Notes under the pieces: generated by a model
Told to the model about the DNA's origin: nothing
The model's database searches: none
What the model saw: only the letters and a program-made list of their open reading frames with translations
Shown: in pieces, positions 24,901 to 38,300 of the stretch
Numbering within the stretch: position 1 is the stretch's first letter
How the letters are laid out: every line of letters begins with the position of its first letter
Source: Pleurotus djamor
Lineage: Eukaryota > Basidiomycota > Agaricomycetes > Agaricales > Pleurotaceae
Direction: 5' to 3'
Length of the DNA stretch: 64,000 bases
Assembly (NCBI GenBank): GCA_029747585.1
Contig: JAPEVF010000195.1
Span: 1-64,000, forward strand
Position numbers and translations under genes: made by a program

Positions 24901-27639
24901 ATGGAAGGGTTGGAGAGTCGTTCTGGTAGTACGAGAGGGACCGGACTGGCAGCCCATGTTGTCCAAGCAGTCGAAGGTAGTTCTGTCTTGCGTTTATATT
25001 TGACCCCGATACCTGACCTGTCGTCTCAGGGTTCTTCCGATCGATCTCCCTGCGAAATGAGGACGCGCTCCAGGACACCCTACGCCTTCTCACACTGTGG
25101 TTCAAATATGGTGCCCACGATGAGGTTAGCCACGCCATGGGAACTGGTTTCACTACTGTGGAGGTTGATACTTGGCTGGAAGTTATACCTCAGGTTCGTC
25201 AATGATGTTTTCCTTAATACCTGGCCCTGATCACCTCCTAGATTATTGCCCGAATCCAAACGCCGCATATCAATATTCGTCGTAACATCAACGCCTTGCT
25301 GACAGACGTTGGGAAACATCACCCACAAGCTCTAATTTACGCGTTGACCGTGGCTTCGAAGTCATCTAGTAAATCGCGCCGGGACGCAGCTGTCGCAATC
25401 ATGGATCGCATGCGAGAGCACAGTGCCAATATTGTCACCCAGGTATTATCAATTCTCCGTTGCCTTTTAGTTGCTTTACTGACACTCTCCAGGCCTTGTT
25501 GGTCAGTCGAGAGTTGATCAGAGTGGCCATCTTATGGCATGAGCTATGGCACGAGGGGCTGGAGGAGGCTTCACGGCTTTACTTTACCGAAAACAATCCA
25601 GAGGGCATGATCATGGCCCTAGAACCTCTGCACGATATGATCGAAGCAGTAGGTTACGCTTATCAGGCATATGGGTTGCACTGACCAGTTTTCTAGGGAC
25701 CTTCGACAGCCAGGGAGACTTCCTTTGTTCAAGTCTTCGGTCGCGAACTGAAGGAGGCCCGAGATGCCTGTCGACGATATCATAAGTACGGTGATACCGC
25801 AGAACTGGACAAAGCTTGGGACATATATTACGGGGTGAGATTTGGTGACTTCATGTAGCAAACATCAATTGATCAAAGGCGTTCCACAGGTCTTCAAGAA
25901 AGTTGAGAAACAGCTGCCTCAGCTGACTACACTTGACCTCCAATATGTTTCACCCGCCCTCCTAAAATCGCGACATCTAGAGTTAGCTGTACCAGGTCCA
26001 CTTGATTGCGCTCCCAATATCCAAATTCTTCCTAACCCACCTCCCACAGGCACCTATCAAAGTGGCCGACCCATCGTCACAATCCTCTATTTCTCCCCGA
26101 AGCTGACCGTCATTTCGTCCAAGCAACGTCCTCGACGCCTCTCGTTGGTCGGTAACGATGGAAAAGACTACCACTATATCTTAAAGGGTTCGTTTGTTCG
26201 CTTGCATCTGCCTTAATTCATGCTCTGATGGATTACCATAGGTCATGAGGATCTTCGTCAAGACGAACGTGTCATGCAACTATTTAGTCTTGTGAACACC
26301 CTCCTCTCCGCGGACACAGATAGTTTCAAGAGGCGCCTGCACATACAGCGCTACTCTGTGATACCTCTGGCTCCTAACGCCGGTCTCATTGGATGGGTTC
26401 AGGATAGTGACACCCTCCACGTTCTTGTTAGAGACTATCGGGAGTCACGCAAGGTGCTCCTCAACATCGAGTACAGGCTGATGCTCCAGGTGTGTTTTGG
26501 TCCCCTGAGGTGTTGAACATGACGCTGATTGGACAACACAGATGGCCCCTGATTATGAAAGTCTCATCTTGCTACAAAAAGTCGAAGTCTTCGAGTATGC
26601 TCTCGAAAACACAACTGGCCAAGATCTGTATCGTGTTCTTTGGTTGAAAAGCACCAACTCTGAGCATTGGCTAGAACGACGTGCTACATACACGCGTTCC
26701 CTCGCAGTCAACAGCATGGTTGGGCATATCCTCGGACTTGGTGACCGTCATCCATCCAATCTTCTGTTGGAACGTGCATCTGGCAAGGTTGTTCACATTG
26801 ATTTCGGTGACTGCTTCGAGGTAGCAATGCACCGCGAGAAGTTCCCTGAGAAAGTGCCTTTCCGTCTGACAAGGATGCTTACACATGCCATGGAGGTACG
26901 TATCCTCCACTTCAATTTTGGAGGTATTCGTTTATCTGGTCTATCGTACCCAGGTCAGTGGAATCGAGGGCAGCTTTAGGAAGAGCTGCGAGATCTCGAT
27001 GCAAGTCCTTCGAGACAACAAAGAATCGCTCATGGCCGTACTGGAGGCGTTTGTCTACGATCCCTTGATCAATTGGAGACTCGTGCAGGCCGACGGTGAT
27101 GTTCGACGGCAAGATGGTGAGTCCGGAATGTCTATATCCTGTCTTCGCATGCCAATCACACACGCGCACACAGAAACCGACCCCGATCGTGCTGCTGAGT
27201 TGGCCCGCGTGACTGCCCATCCACAAGGACCTAGTCGGAAGCTTAAGGCAGACGAAAGTGATATTTTCAATGGTGGGTCCAGATCCAATCTGCTCTGTAA
27301 ATGGATTAATTAAGCGTTGCGCAGAAACGATGGGTGGTATCGGAGCTCAAGAGGTTCGAAACGAACGTGCTCTCGCAGTCTACAGTCGTGTTCAGCACAA
27401 GTTGACGGGTAAGGCAATCGATTCTTGATTGTTTGACAGTAGTGTGAATGTCCTTTACAGGTCGTGACTTCAACCCCGAGGTTGCGCTTACTGTACCCGC
27501 GCAGGTCGAGAAGTTGATTTTGCAGGCCACTTCTCTGGAAAACCTTTGTCAGTGCTTCTCAGGATGGTGTGTGGCCCTTCTTTTCCTGTCAGCAGGTGTT
27601 CGTAACCTCACCCTTTATCCTAGGTGTGCTTTCTGGTAA
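18911..27639 (+). CDS. TOR: TOR serine/threonine kinase (phosphatidylinositol kinase-related)
   Basis: Catalytic subunit of TOR complexes, the central nutrient-responsive growth kinase. The whole gene is present with more than 25 short introns. N-terminal HEAT repeats run from about 18.9 to 23.2 kb ([20 protein letters not shown] onward). The FAT region lies at about 23.3-25.4 kb ([20 protein letters not shown]). The FRB domain at 25.5-25.9 kb reads [20 protein letters not shown], then SRLYF, and keeps the Ser at 25571-25573 that corresponds to the rapamycin-contact serine. The kinase domain includes the ATP-binding Lys in [19 protein letters not shown] (~26184), the catalytic loop GLGDRHPSN and the HIDFGD motif. 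FATC ends [12 protein letters not shown] with TAA at 27637-27639; its Trp codon is split by the last intron. Start chosen at the first ATG in frame ([12 protein letters not shown]). The yeast-style TOR1/TOR2 distinction does not apply. Confidence 0.95.
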
Positions 27640-27821
27640 TTTATGGTCTTACTCGAGTTCTGGATTTCGCTTTGAAGTTTACATTATTGGACTTTTCTTG
27701 TACTTTGCTTCATCGTATTTTTACCAATCTATATCTGTGCCCCTGAACTTTGTTCGTTGTCCATGCATTGGCGCCGAAGCTTGAATTGTTTCCGTTTCTC
27801 CAGTTTCCCCAATCACCAACA

Positions 27822-30537
27822 ATGCCTCGAGGAGTTCCCAATATCAAACGGGATGACTATGGAATGAGATACACTTCATTCCACGTCCCCCTTGCGTGAG
27901 TCTTGGTTAATACCCAGGGGATGCATTGCTCAGGTTCATCACCAGCCCAAATCCCAAACAGCAAGGTGCAACGTACTTGAAGTCGGATTCGCAAAGCCTT
28001 TGGACAAGAAATGCGCTACGACGGAGAGACATGCAGACTGAGGAACCTGCTGCGCCGCAGGAGCAAAGGTGCGCTTTCCATATCTTGGATTCGTTAAGGT
28101 GAGGGATGTAACAATNAGTGTAGACGCGGCTCTCAGGTAATCGTTATACACCCTGGTTCTCGCTTCATTCGCATCGGGAAAGCGTGTGATGTGAATCCAG
28201 TCTCAGTCCCCAACGTTATTGCGCGTAAAAGCACGGTCCCTGTCCCCGAATCAGTGTATTCAGAAAGTATATCACGACCGAGTACATCCACAGACGCGAC
28301 TGGCGATGCACGGGCCTCCTCGGAAGACGCAGTGAATACCATTGTTACCAGTCTTTGTCATAATGCTCATGCATTGTACATAGTTCGAGAAGAAACTCGC
28401 AGCCATATCGTCTTCCTTGCGAGATCGTATGCGCTTCTACAAATATCGAGTAACACCAAATGCCGCTTCAATAGCCTCCCAGTTCAACGAGCCATTCAAA
28501 CCCGAAGTTATTGCGGATCACAACGATGCATTTCGGGTGGAATGGATAGACGAGACCTGTTCTGAGGATGTGCTCATCGGAGACAAGGTGATTGCTGCGT
28601 GTTTGGAGGGAAAGCGTGTCATTTACTTCTCTTTGCGAAGATATCGCGTTTGGCGGATCCGTCTTCTGCCAAATATACCATTAGGTATCCAATCCACAGC
28701 ACCAATTTCAATACACGAGATTATCCTTCTCTCCAAGTGATTCTCAGTGATCTGGAAACAATCATTCGCGAGACGCTGCAGAACAAGTTTAAGCTTGGTT
28801 CGAAAGACTTAAAGGTAATGTCTCCTCCCTTAAACCCTTGAAAAGCCCGCTCATAGATGTAGAAATATTCTGTTGTGCTCGTGATCCCAGATTTCTATGA
28901 CCGTTCTTACGTCCACCACTGGGTACAACTTCTCCTGGTAACTTTAGGATTTAAACAGCTTTGTGTTCAGCAGGTCCATCCTTTATACTATAAATCTACG
29001 GGATGCTCATACTTTNCTCGTGACAGGAATCTCTAGCTGCAACATACGGTGCCGGGATCTCAAATGCGTGCGTTGTGGATATCGGAGCCGTGTCAACCAG
29101 TGTTACGTGTGTCGATGAGGGCCTAGTCATTCCTGAGACCAGGTTAGTGCCTTATCTCTGNNTTTCGNGGGCTGAACCGCATTTCGCTGATAGAATGGTG
29201 CTCAACATTGGGGGAAACGACATTACGGAACTCCTCTACGTCCTTCTCGCTCGCATCAAGTTTCCTTATAGAGACATCAATCTTGCTCGTACCTATGATT
29301 GGCAAGTTATGGAAGACCTGAAGTTCAGGTTATGCACGCTGCAGGAGGTTCGTGGATTCGATAGGCGCTTTCCACCATGTCCTAATCGTATTATTAGAGC
29401 GACGTCGCACTAAACCTGTATGACTTCACAGCCCGAAGACCCGGTCGTGCTGAGAAGTTTGGTTTGCGTGCATACGATGAAATCATCCTTGCTCCCATGG
29501 TAGGTCGGTATATCCGACTGTGACATTGTTTCTGAGCCATTCCAGTGCCTCTTCGAACCGAGGATCATTGACTTCGACAAGAAACGATCTGGGTTCATGC
29601 GCCCGTCCTCCGCCCAAATCACCGACGAAATTATTGAGCAGGCCGCCGACCAAGTTGTAGGCAGATTTATTCATGGTTCTTCACGAACATTCATATCGTA
29701 TAGACCCTTGCNATGACTATATCGACACAACACCTCATGCCAGACCCCGAACTNCCNCCTCCAGATNCGGAACCAACCGAACCTCTGGGTGGTGCGTTCA
29801 CNCCAAACGGTCCTGTTGGAGGTAAGNAGGAGAACATTGTCCCNGATAACNCGATNTTAAANAACGAGCAGAAGCAACAGAGGAAGGCTCGGCTCCCAGC
29901 GAAGCACCAGCAGACACTCCCATGGACATTGACGTTGAGAATGATTCGAAGCCAGCACCGCCAGCGCGCTCGAATGCTGAGAATAGTGGTACAACGTCAC
30001 AGCATGAAGATGCCCCGCCTTCGAACTTCTCTCCGATTGATGTGTTTTTCGAGGCTAGTAAACTCCCACTCGATGTCGCTATATTTAACAGTGCGCGGGC
30101 GGCTGGCGGGGACGAGAAGATCAGGAAGTATCTACAAGCTGTACTGGTGATTGGGGGTACAAGCCTGATTCCAGGCATGAATCATGCTCTTGAAAGCAGG
30201 TTAGAACTTGGTTACCGCCGCCGCAGCATACCCATTCTCTCAAGTATCTCTCCCGCTGATTTGCTCTGTTCTAGGTTGCAGGCGATAGCTACCCCTTTGG
30301 TACCCAACATGGACAAGGTTCAAATCATTCCACCCCCAAAGGAAGTTGATCCTCGAGTTCTTGCTTGGAAAGGTGCGGCGGTACTGGGGAAAATGGACGG
30401 CGTCACCGACCTATGGATTACCCCTTCCGACTGGGTAAGTACATTCCATGCTTGAGAACTTTGAGTCTTCCTTGACGTATTCTCGGTAGGATATATTGGG
30501 CATGCGTGGATTGAAGGAGCGCTGTTTCTACTTGTAA
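27822..30537 (+). CDS. ARP8: actin-related protein Arp8, INO80 chromatin remodeller subunit
   Basis: Nuclear actin-related protein that forms the Arp8-Arp4-actin module of INO80 and binds linker DNA and nucleosomes. Recognised from VIVIHPGSRFIRIGKACDVN (actin-fold start), YPIHSTNFNTRDYPSLQVIL, VVLVIPDFYDRSYVHHWVQL, ACVVDIGAVSTSVTCVDEG, the Arp8-type MVLNIGGNDITELLYVLL, and the C-terminal VLVIGGTSLIPGMNHALES and DWDILGMRGLKERCFYL. An acidic disordered insertion (TEEGSAPSEAPADTPMDIDV) interrupts the actin fold, as usual in Arp8. Many short introns are needed; one from 29823 (GTAAG) restores the frame through a patch with about ten Ns between 29712 and 29862. The start at 27822 (MPRGVPNIKRDDYG) is the first ATG and fits. 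It lies 180 bp after TOR on the same strand. Confidence 0.92.
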
Positions 30538-31126
30538 CATACCATAACGCGAACAGAGTAGCAATCGATACAGTGAGTACATAGGTAAAACATAGGTTGG
30601 GGGGATTGAACGAATAGATAGCTATCATAAGCTTAAGTCCGATGTTGTAAGTATTCCAAACATGCTAGAAGAAAGATTAGACCATGTCCGCGTAAAGGTA
30701 ACTTCTATTAAACATTTAAAGGCGAGGCGGGCCGATGATAAGGTCGACGAGGCTAGCATATACAAGGCAAGGCGGTCGGGAGCGGTTTGAAGGTGGAGGA
30801 GAGAAGCGGCTCGGGAACGCGATCGAAGCATCGAGATTGAAGGAAATACGACATCATGAATGAAGGAGCGGTGGGTGCCAGGGAGTGCGGTGTGTGGGTA
30901 AGCAGTACGAGCACGTCGTGCGAAGAGGGAGAAGAGCCGCAAGAATCAACGAAGGGGGCGGTGAAATTTGAAAGGCTGCCTGGAGCGATGAGTTGGCGCT
31001 AGCTGGACATTTTCAGACACCGAGCTTCTGCTTCAATCTGACGAAGTACTCTGTTTTGAGCATAGTCCAATTACTAGCGAGATGATCCATTTCCTTGCGC
31101 CCTTCTCTGATGAAAACGCGCTACGA
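30538..31126. other. intergenic between convergent genes
   Basis: About 590 bp between the ends of ARP8 and the RING gene, so it holds both 3' ends. A minus-strand open frame of 105 codons (30625-30942) has an Arg/Ser-rich, mitochondrial-targeting-like start but no family I recognise and no flanking exons. I do not call it a gene. Confidence 0.45.
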
Positions 31127-32318
31127 TCAGCTGGGTATAGCACCAGAATTGCGCAGCGGGATGACTCGCCTATCCCTTTTCTGCCAGTCTACATAGACGA
31201 TGCCTCCGATCCTCCACGCCGAGGTGTCTGCAGTGGCATCTTCCTCCTCTTTGGCGCTATCCTTCTTCGTTATGCGTGCGGACTCCCAAGTTGATTCGCG
31301 TTCTTCGGTTTTGATGACAGAAGCTGAGCCAGATACGTTATCGCGGGATACCTTCTCAACAAGGTATTTTATGGCAGCATTCGTAGTTCGGTTTGGCACG
31401 AAGGGGAACGTCAGGTCGAGACGAGGGACGCGTTCAGGTGTCACAATGAGCAGACTGCGACAGATGGGGCAATCTACCGATTCGTGCCACCCACCACAAG
31501 CAGTGTGTAAGCGAGAGAAGAACCACTTGATGATACACAGAGAGCAAAATGTATGACCACACTGTCCAGGATTCAGACTGTAGGGGTGTGCCATGACTTC
31601 GTAACATCTAGACAGATGCATAGATGTTGAGTTATCGATGTATTCGATTGACTAAAGTGGCACTCACAATGGACAGGTAAATTGCTCTTCCAGCATAGCT
31701 AGCGCAGAGCGAGCTTCACGTTCCTGTATGGATTGCACCATGGAAGTTACCTGATCCTCTTTCTGCTGTATGGACCGCAGTCGTTTCTCCAAGTCCTCTG
31801 ATCGATGCTTCAGGTCTTGCTCCCGTCTTTTCAGTGAGTCTTCCCTGAGTTTGAGATCGGTTGACACAGTTCGCTGGGGGCGGCGAAGAGCGGCGCTCGC
31901 AGTGGCATGTCTTGAAGCCTTCATCTCGCCTGTGCATACTCGTGAGGCTTCCGAAATTTGAGACACGTCGTCGGGTAGTCTTCGTCGCTTAATAGATATC
32001 TCTGGGATCTCCACGTATACATCGGCCTTTCCTATGGCTTCTGCTCGGGCAAAATGAGTACAAGAGATCAATGAGCACTTGTGTGGCGGCGTTATGTGTA
32101 GTGGGATAAAGAACCTTTGCGATTGCTGTTGAGGCGGGACGAGCGTCTGGTCGTCGTGGATGACCTTGTCGCCACAGACGATGATCTTGAGGCCTTGGGC
32201 ATCGTGATGGACGTTGAGGAAAGAGAATGCTAGCTGTCAATGAAAGAGCCGCCTCAATGGCGCTGGGGACTACATAAATCAGTTCGAGTCATTATGTAAT
32301 CACGGAGGCAAATTCCAT
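31127..32318 (-). CDS. coiled-coil RING finger protein, probable E3 ubiquitin ligase
   Basis: Probable E3 ubiquitin ligase; target unknown. A tiny first exon (MEFAS, ATG at 32316-32318) splices to LAFSFLNVHHDAQGLKIIVC, giving an N-terminal region with no recognised domain. After ADVYVEIPEISIKRRRLPDD comes a long charged coiled coil (LREDSLKRREQDLKHRSEDL and on). A C3HC4 RING follows: CPLCYEVMAHPYSLNPGQCG, HTFCSLC, then after a spacer of about 21 residues CPIC. The RING's second Leu codon is split by an intron (about 31615-31675). The C-terminal part is Lys/Glu-rich and ends RVIPLRNSGAIPS. Total length is about 340 residues. Coiled coil plus RING with no membrane segment suggests a soluble, possibly dimeric ligase. 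The first exon is the weakest part of the model. Confidence 0.8.
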
Positions 32319-35300
32319 GTGCTTGTTCTTGTGTGGCAACGGCTTCCAGGGAGTTTCAAACCCGCTCACGTACGATGCGTCTGCTCTTCAACCAGAACCA
32401 CCATCTACTGTCACCATTTCCATGACTATCAATGGCCACCTTTACTGCAATCAACTGTACTGGAATGGATCAAGACATAAACACACGCGTCGTCGACCTT
32501 GCAGACGCGTCAGTTTGATTCGCGCGTCAAGTTTGCCGATTTGGCTCCTCTTTATTCGTTCCGCCAGTGCCTTGTTCTCGTAGGGTACTGGCGTTAAACT
32601 AGCGGCCTAGTGGACCTAACTTATCGAGCACCACCCTCCTGATCATTTCCGATTGGGTAAACTAGACCTTGTCCACGGGATCCCTGGGCGTCCGCTCAGC
32701 ATGTCAGTCACTTCATGTCGTGTTCAATGTGCATTCTCAGAGACTCCCCACTCCGGACGTATCAGATGGCACGCCCAAAAATCCTCCCCTTCCGCATTCG
32801 GGCTTTATTCGATGATGTCGGATTTTGGTGGCTTGAACTTGCCACGACTTTCCCCATCCTTGAATCATGTGTTCAAGCCAACCGTGACAAGCAACTGTCA
32901 TCGCTTAAAGGCCCTCTGCGGCAAAATTATGGGTCCTTATAGTATCTCTATTGACCGTCGGCTTCTCCTTTCTCAGCTAGCATGGAGACAACTCATGCCT
33001 TTCTTGAAATCCAAGTACCTTTGTCGCGACCTTGTAACACTTACAGGCACGCTTTCAAGACCAAAATTGAGTCCTTGAAAATGCGTGTCATCCTCGTGTC
33101 TAACCGTATCACTATAGGACCGAAAGAGGTGATAAGAACGGAGCTTCCCAATTGGCGAGGTTATCCCTTTTGTTTTCCTTTCTTGCCCAACTGCCACTTC
33201 AGGACCGTTTGCCGTCTTCGTAAGCCTCGTAGCCCCAACGAACATGTATGTGGCTTGACATTGAGTCTAGGACACCTTGTTCGATCACAAGTCTGTCATC
33301 CTGGTCCTTCATAACTACTCTTCCAAGTTGACCACGGTCCAGTAAATCACCGTGGCAAATACAAGCACCCTTTCGTTCGGCTTCCGTCACTTTAGATCGA
33401 CCACTTCGAATGTCCTGATTCAATTCATTCCCCAATGCCTTGGGCCCTCTGATTCGTTTCCCAAGCCTCCTTCAGGAACCAGAATACAACCATGGCTTGT
33501 TTATTCATGCGACGGCCATCCCTGTATTTTGCTCCATCCAATCGACGGCCCCCAGATCGATGTCTGGAAATCGCAGCTACGTTGACCATGCTCCAGCCAT
33601 GGCTCAGGTTACGACATCTGTACATACGTCTATCCTCGGTTTACCACCCTATCACCCTCCACCACGCAATGTGCTGGATGAAAATGAATCTTTCTGTAAG
33701 GCCCGCACACGTAACCGCCTACCGCGTTGCAATATATCGAACCAGCCTAGATCACCCCGACATGGCGCTTTCTTAGAATCCTCTGTCTTGGATGCTCTTG
33801 CCAAATCCCTTTGGTGGCATTTCATTGGTGGAACTTCCAGTTTACAGCAAGGACGGCGTATGAATATCTATCCGGTGCGAAACAGAGGACATGCACTTCA
33901 TAGCGTCCGCAAGTCTCGGGATTTGGAACACGACAGCCATCCACCAAAGAGCCAAAGTTCGTATCACCTCTTGTCACACGGCCTTACTACACGCCATGAC
34001 TTTGCCGATGACATGTCGATACCCATTACGCCCAACTCCATGATCAATCTCTAGCCCGGCCCAGGTTAACAGCACAATACACTCTTTGTGTTACGAGGCG
34101 GCGATGGGCGGCTCATGCTCGCATATTTGCCACCCCCGCCAATTCCCAAGGACATAGATGACCAAATAAATACGCATCAAAAAAAAACTCGCATCGCGCG
34201 ATCTCTCCTGGAAAAAGATGCAAATAAATTAATGTGTTTTCTCCGAGAAAAAAATGATATGTTGTACCTTGCCGCCGCACCCGAGGAAACCCTGTGGCAA
34301 ATGGTCTGTCGAAGTATATGGACTCCGTAGGACACGGTGCCCATGTTCCGGAATCCGTATCGAACAATCCCAGGCGCACTCAAAGTGTCCTCAATATTCT
34401 GGTATGTGACTTGTCGACAAGTATACACAGTGGTGATAGAGACAGGAACCTCTGAACAGCATACTCGGGAGTGGCCGACCTCCCTCACCCTGGCCGTATG
34501 GCTTACCAGTCACCATTCTTATTCAACAATTGAATGGAGCACGGACTCCATGCCTTACCGTGAGTGTGTTCGATGCACAGTCGGCTTACCCGGGAAATCG
34601 AACTGACTACGTCGGGAATGGGTCAATCCAGCGTTTGGAGATAGATAAGTCCTTGAGCGCCCGAGCGCTCACTTTGCACATTTTGATGCGTCTGCAATAC
34701 CGACCAAACCTTGGGTCATTTCTACTGAAAATGGGCACCGACAATTTCCTGGTCTGCGTTGATCGGCCCAGTTGCAACCTAGGGTTGCGATAAGGAGTTG
34801 TGGGGAAATAGTAATTTGTATCAACATCTTCTTGCAGGGTCGGTTGTCTTGCTTACGCTTGTTGTCTCAAAGGACATATGACGCAGCCACGACCTCCCTG
34901 GACCCTTTGATGCAGATACCTGATAGGGAAGCGATAGGCGTCGACATTGAACGATGTCTCCGAGGCTTGGAAACCGGGACCGCGCCATGGACACGTACAT
35001 GCTGCGCAAAGGTGCTTCCTCCCGATGCACACTCCCTCCCGTTGGTTTTGTGTTCCGCAGGGTGCTGTTTTGATGCGTGAAATATCATCGCCTGGCTATC
35101 CTGGCCATGGGAAAGGCAGCTGACCAATAGGACCGTCCGAGACTGCTTGTGAGGGCAGCCGAGCCGGGCAAAGATTTCCAAAACGTCTCGTTGGGTCATC
35201 TGGCGGTCAAGGCAATGCAGCGATAATTCAGCGGCCGTAGGGATGTTGCAATTATCCCTGGGTTGCCATAATCCCATATCGCGTAACCCTGGCTTCCCAG

Positions 35301-38300
35301 CACCTCAGCGGTCTGCGATTCCGGATCCCTGACATCATGGCATTGGCTCTCCGAATCCCATCTCAGCGCATAGTGATCGATTGTGATCTGGTTATATGTG
35401 GAAAAACAGACGAATAAGGATATCTGAAAGAAAACTTTGACAGAGCTTGTTGTGGGCGAGGTGGCGCGGGAGAGGATGCAACTAGTGAGCGATCTCGTTC
35501 TTGAACTTGAAGGCGATTGTCTTAGCCCAGACCCATCAAAGGCGTGAAGCATTGCTCGAGGGAGGGCTCTCGAGCCTTCGCTTGTGTGGCGGTTTCTATT
35601 TACGGACCGAACCGGGCGTCTGTTTTCCTCGAACCAGACCCTGCGAATCCGTCGACTTGACCTGTTGGACAATGTTTTTTGCACACATGGTGCACTTCGG
35701 CCACGCCGGATACACGTTTTGTGGTGAAGGGATTGATTGGTATACAGTTCTTTTTCTTCCTGGCTCCACAGTAGAGCTCACACTTCAAATCTTCAGTGGT
35801 TGGACAGAAAATATACCCTCATCGGGTATTCCATCGCGATCGAAGCAGCTCTGATGAGTAGGACCCTGTTCATGGGGATCCGAAGCATTGATGTCGGAAA
35901 AGGGTGAACTCATATAATCCCTGTTCCCCAAGGGTGTTCACGAAGATGGGACATGCCGGACAAGAAGGCCTTCGCAAGCTGAGACGTTTTGCAAAAGTGG
36001 TTCTGCGTCCCCGTTTTGACAGACTTTCCCTCCCCCTTCACCGATGCTTCAGTGGCCTTGAAATTTCCGATGCAACTCTCACTGATCAGCCTTCTCTCAA
36101 TGTACACAATCACGACGACGACGCAGGACTCCTTCCCCCACTCGTTCGAAGCCGACTCTGCTTAATGGGGTACCACGAGTATAGTATCTCTATGCTTCAC
36201 ACGGACAAGTGCACCCGCCCGCTCCCGGAGTGTCGAGGCTTCTGTTGATAAATACACTTTTGCAGACGCGAACAGCAACGTCACGAATCAGTCTCCATTT
36301 TCTGTTCTGACGACACCTGTCTATGCTTTGATTGCCTCAATCTTCTCCATCATCCACCAACTACTTTTATGTGTTTCTATCAACCTTCGGCCATCGATTT
36401 CTTTCCAATACCCTCGTTGAGCCTGACAGAAAGAAGATGATACAACAATATGGCTCATGATGAATGATAACACCCTGCCCATCTTCGGAGATATACGATG
36501 CTTCGAGTGTTTTCTCCGGGAGCGTTTATTCAGGCTCGCGAAGATGCTCAGGTGCGCTCATGAGAGTTTGACACTTTTTTGACTGATTTGATCGATGTCC
36601 CCCACCTCAGGATCACTGACCAAAGCGAAATACGCCGCATAATACGAGTTCACCGCTATGGTATGTCTGGCTCGTTCCACGCGACCGCTTTCGCCACGCA
36701 TTCAATTACAAGCAAAGAGCCTTTGATTTTTGGCTCGTCGCTCCACAATTTTCTACGTCCCAATCGCTACCGAAGTAGCTGACTTCTTTCTCCAGTTTTA
36801 TAGTTTCAAAGCTTCTTCCGTGAATAGAACGTGGCTAGCTTGTCCCGGGCTTTCTTGCTTCATCCGCCCACGGAAATCAACTACCCAGGTGTTTGAGTGG
36901 ACACACCTCCCGCTGGAGAGATGATACTCCGGTTGGACTTTCGGGTCGTTATCGTCCACAATTCTATCAGACTTCGGTTCACTCGGTATCACTGCTCCGG
37001 TCACTGTCTCTGCACCCCAGTCTCAAAGCTCTCCCGCTGTTCACTAGCTCCGGAGCGAAGACGATCTATCAGCATTTTGGAGATAAACCGCTTCGTTCTC
37101 GTAACATTGACTGCGGCCAAGCGCAGCTCAGGCTTTGATCATGAAAGCGTCACAGATGTCAGTACCACGCGCTGGTATTGAACGTTGCTGGCATGATGAG
37201 ATGAAGTCATTCATTCGCCGAATACTTTATCTGAAGGAACTTCTCTGCATGGCCTAGAATCCTGGGGCTAAATTGAATGCATCGTGAGATATATGCTTAC
37301 GTCACTTCTTACTGCGTACTTACAGTGTGGCTTTGGGTGATAGGTGGGCTGAATACTTGATGAAGTCCTCGAAAGGTCTCGCTCTGCGTGTTCAGGGGTG
37401 CTAAGAGGGTCTCCCTGAGTTTTCTGGGACACCCAATCCTTCGACATGTAGGTTGGCCACTAGTTAGCAGTCACATCCTGTCATGCTCTATGATCACTAC
37501 TGAACGGCTATTTCTATCTAGGGAGGAACTCTAGCTGACGCCGAGCCGATGTCAACATCATCACCCATCTCCCACAACCATACGTCAAGCCCACCACCGC
37601 TCATTACCAAACGGGCACTACACACACGGAATGTCGCATCGAAGGTTACCACTGTCCAATCGACCAATTACTTGGTATGTACAGCTGCTCCCCTCAGACT
37701 CTCACGGGTTGACGGAGGTCGGCTGTTTTTTAGCTGTCTAAAAGTTCAAAATCCCGTCGGCCCGTCTAGCTATCATGTATCATGACTTCATAACCACCTT
37801 CCATGGCAAGGCAAAGGTAGCGGGGGTCTCTCACGTCTCGTTCCGTGTCCTCATCGGGGTGTTTTCGTGGTACTTCGAACAAAGCACCCGAACCGGTCGT
37901 TGGCTTTTCGTTTACACACTCCGCAGTTTGATGTGCGTAGCAAGATATGCCTTCACAAAGATGCTGACGGTTTGTGCGATTTAGGCAGGAAAGGACGTTT
38001 TTGTGACAGGTACGCGGAGGATCAACAAAATATATCTGTGCCCAGGCCTCGACTCTGTCCAGCTCTCCCCATCCTCCAAGACGCCCTGGGCGTTTCAGCT
38101 ACCTGATGCCGCGATGTTCGATTTCTGTAATGAGTATGTCATCAAGTCGATCGCCTGGGGTTATGCGCCCATTCGCGTGGTTCGAGTCAGGTTTGAATAG
38201 CTTGGAGTTCGTTGGCTACCTATATCAAGCTGCACCTCGGCAAAGCGACACACATGGGAACACAGCGACCTCGGTGGTTTATCGTCTCCAAATATGCCAG

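Noticed and set aside
30625..30942. Minus-strand 105-codon frame between ARP8 and the RING gene
   Set aside because: Lies in the 3' flank of two convergent genes, has no recognised domain and no flanking exons.
33440..34054. Plus-strand open frame of 204 codons in the gene desert
   Set aside because: No recognisable domain, no consistent splice partners, and overlapping frames of similar quality on the other strand.
35196..35684. Minus-strand open frame of 162 codons
   Set aside because: Low-complexity Ser/Arg composition, no motif and no supporting exons.
38170..38200. tRNA-like B box (GGTTCGAGTC)
   Set aside because: No acceptor stem, A box or cloverleaf can be drawn around it; single B-box matches are expected by chance. 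I found no tRNA gene in the window.
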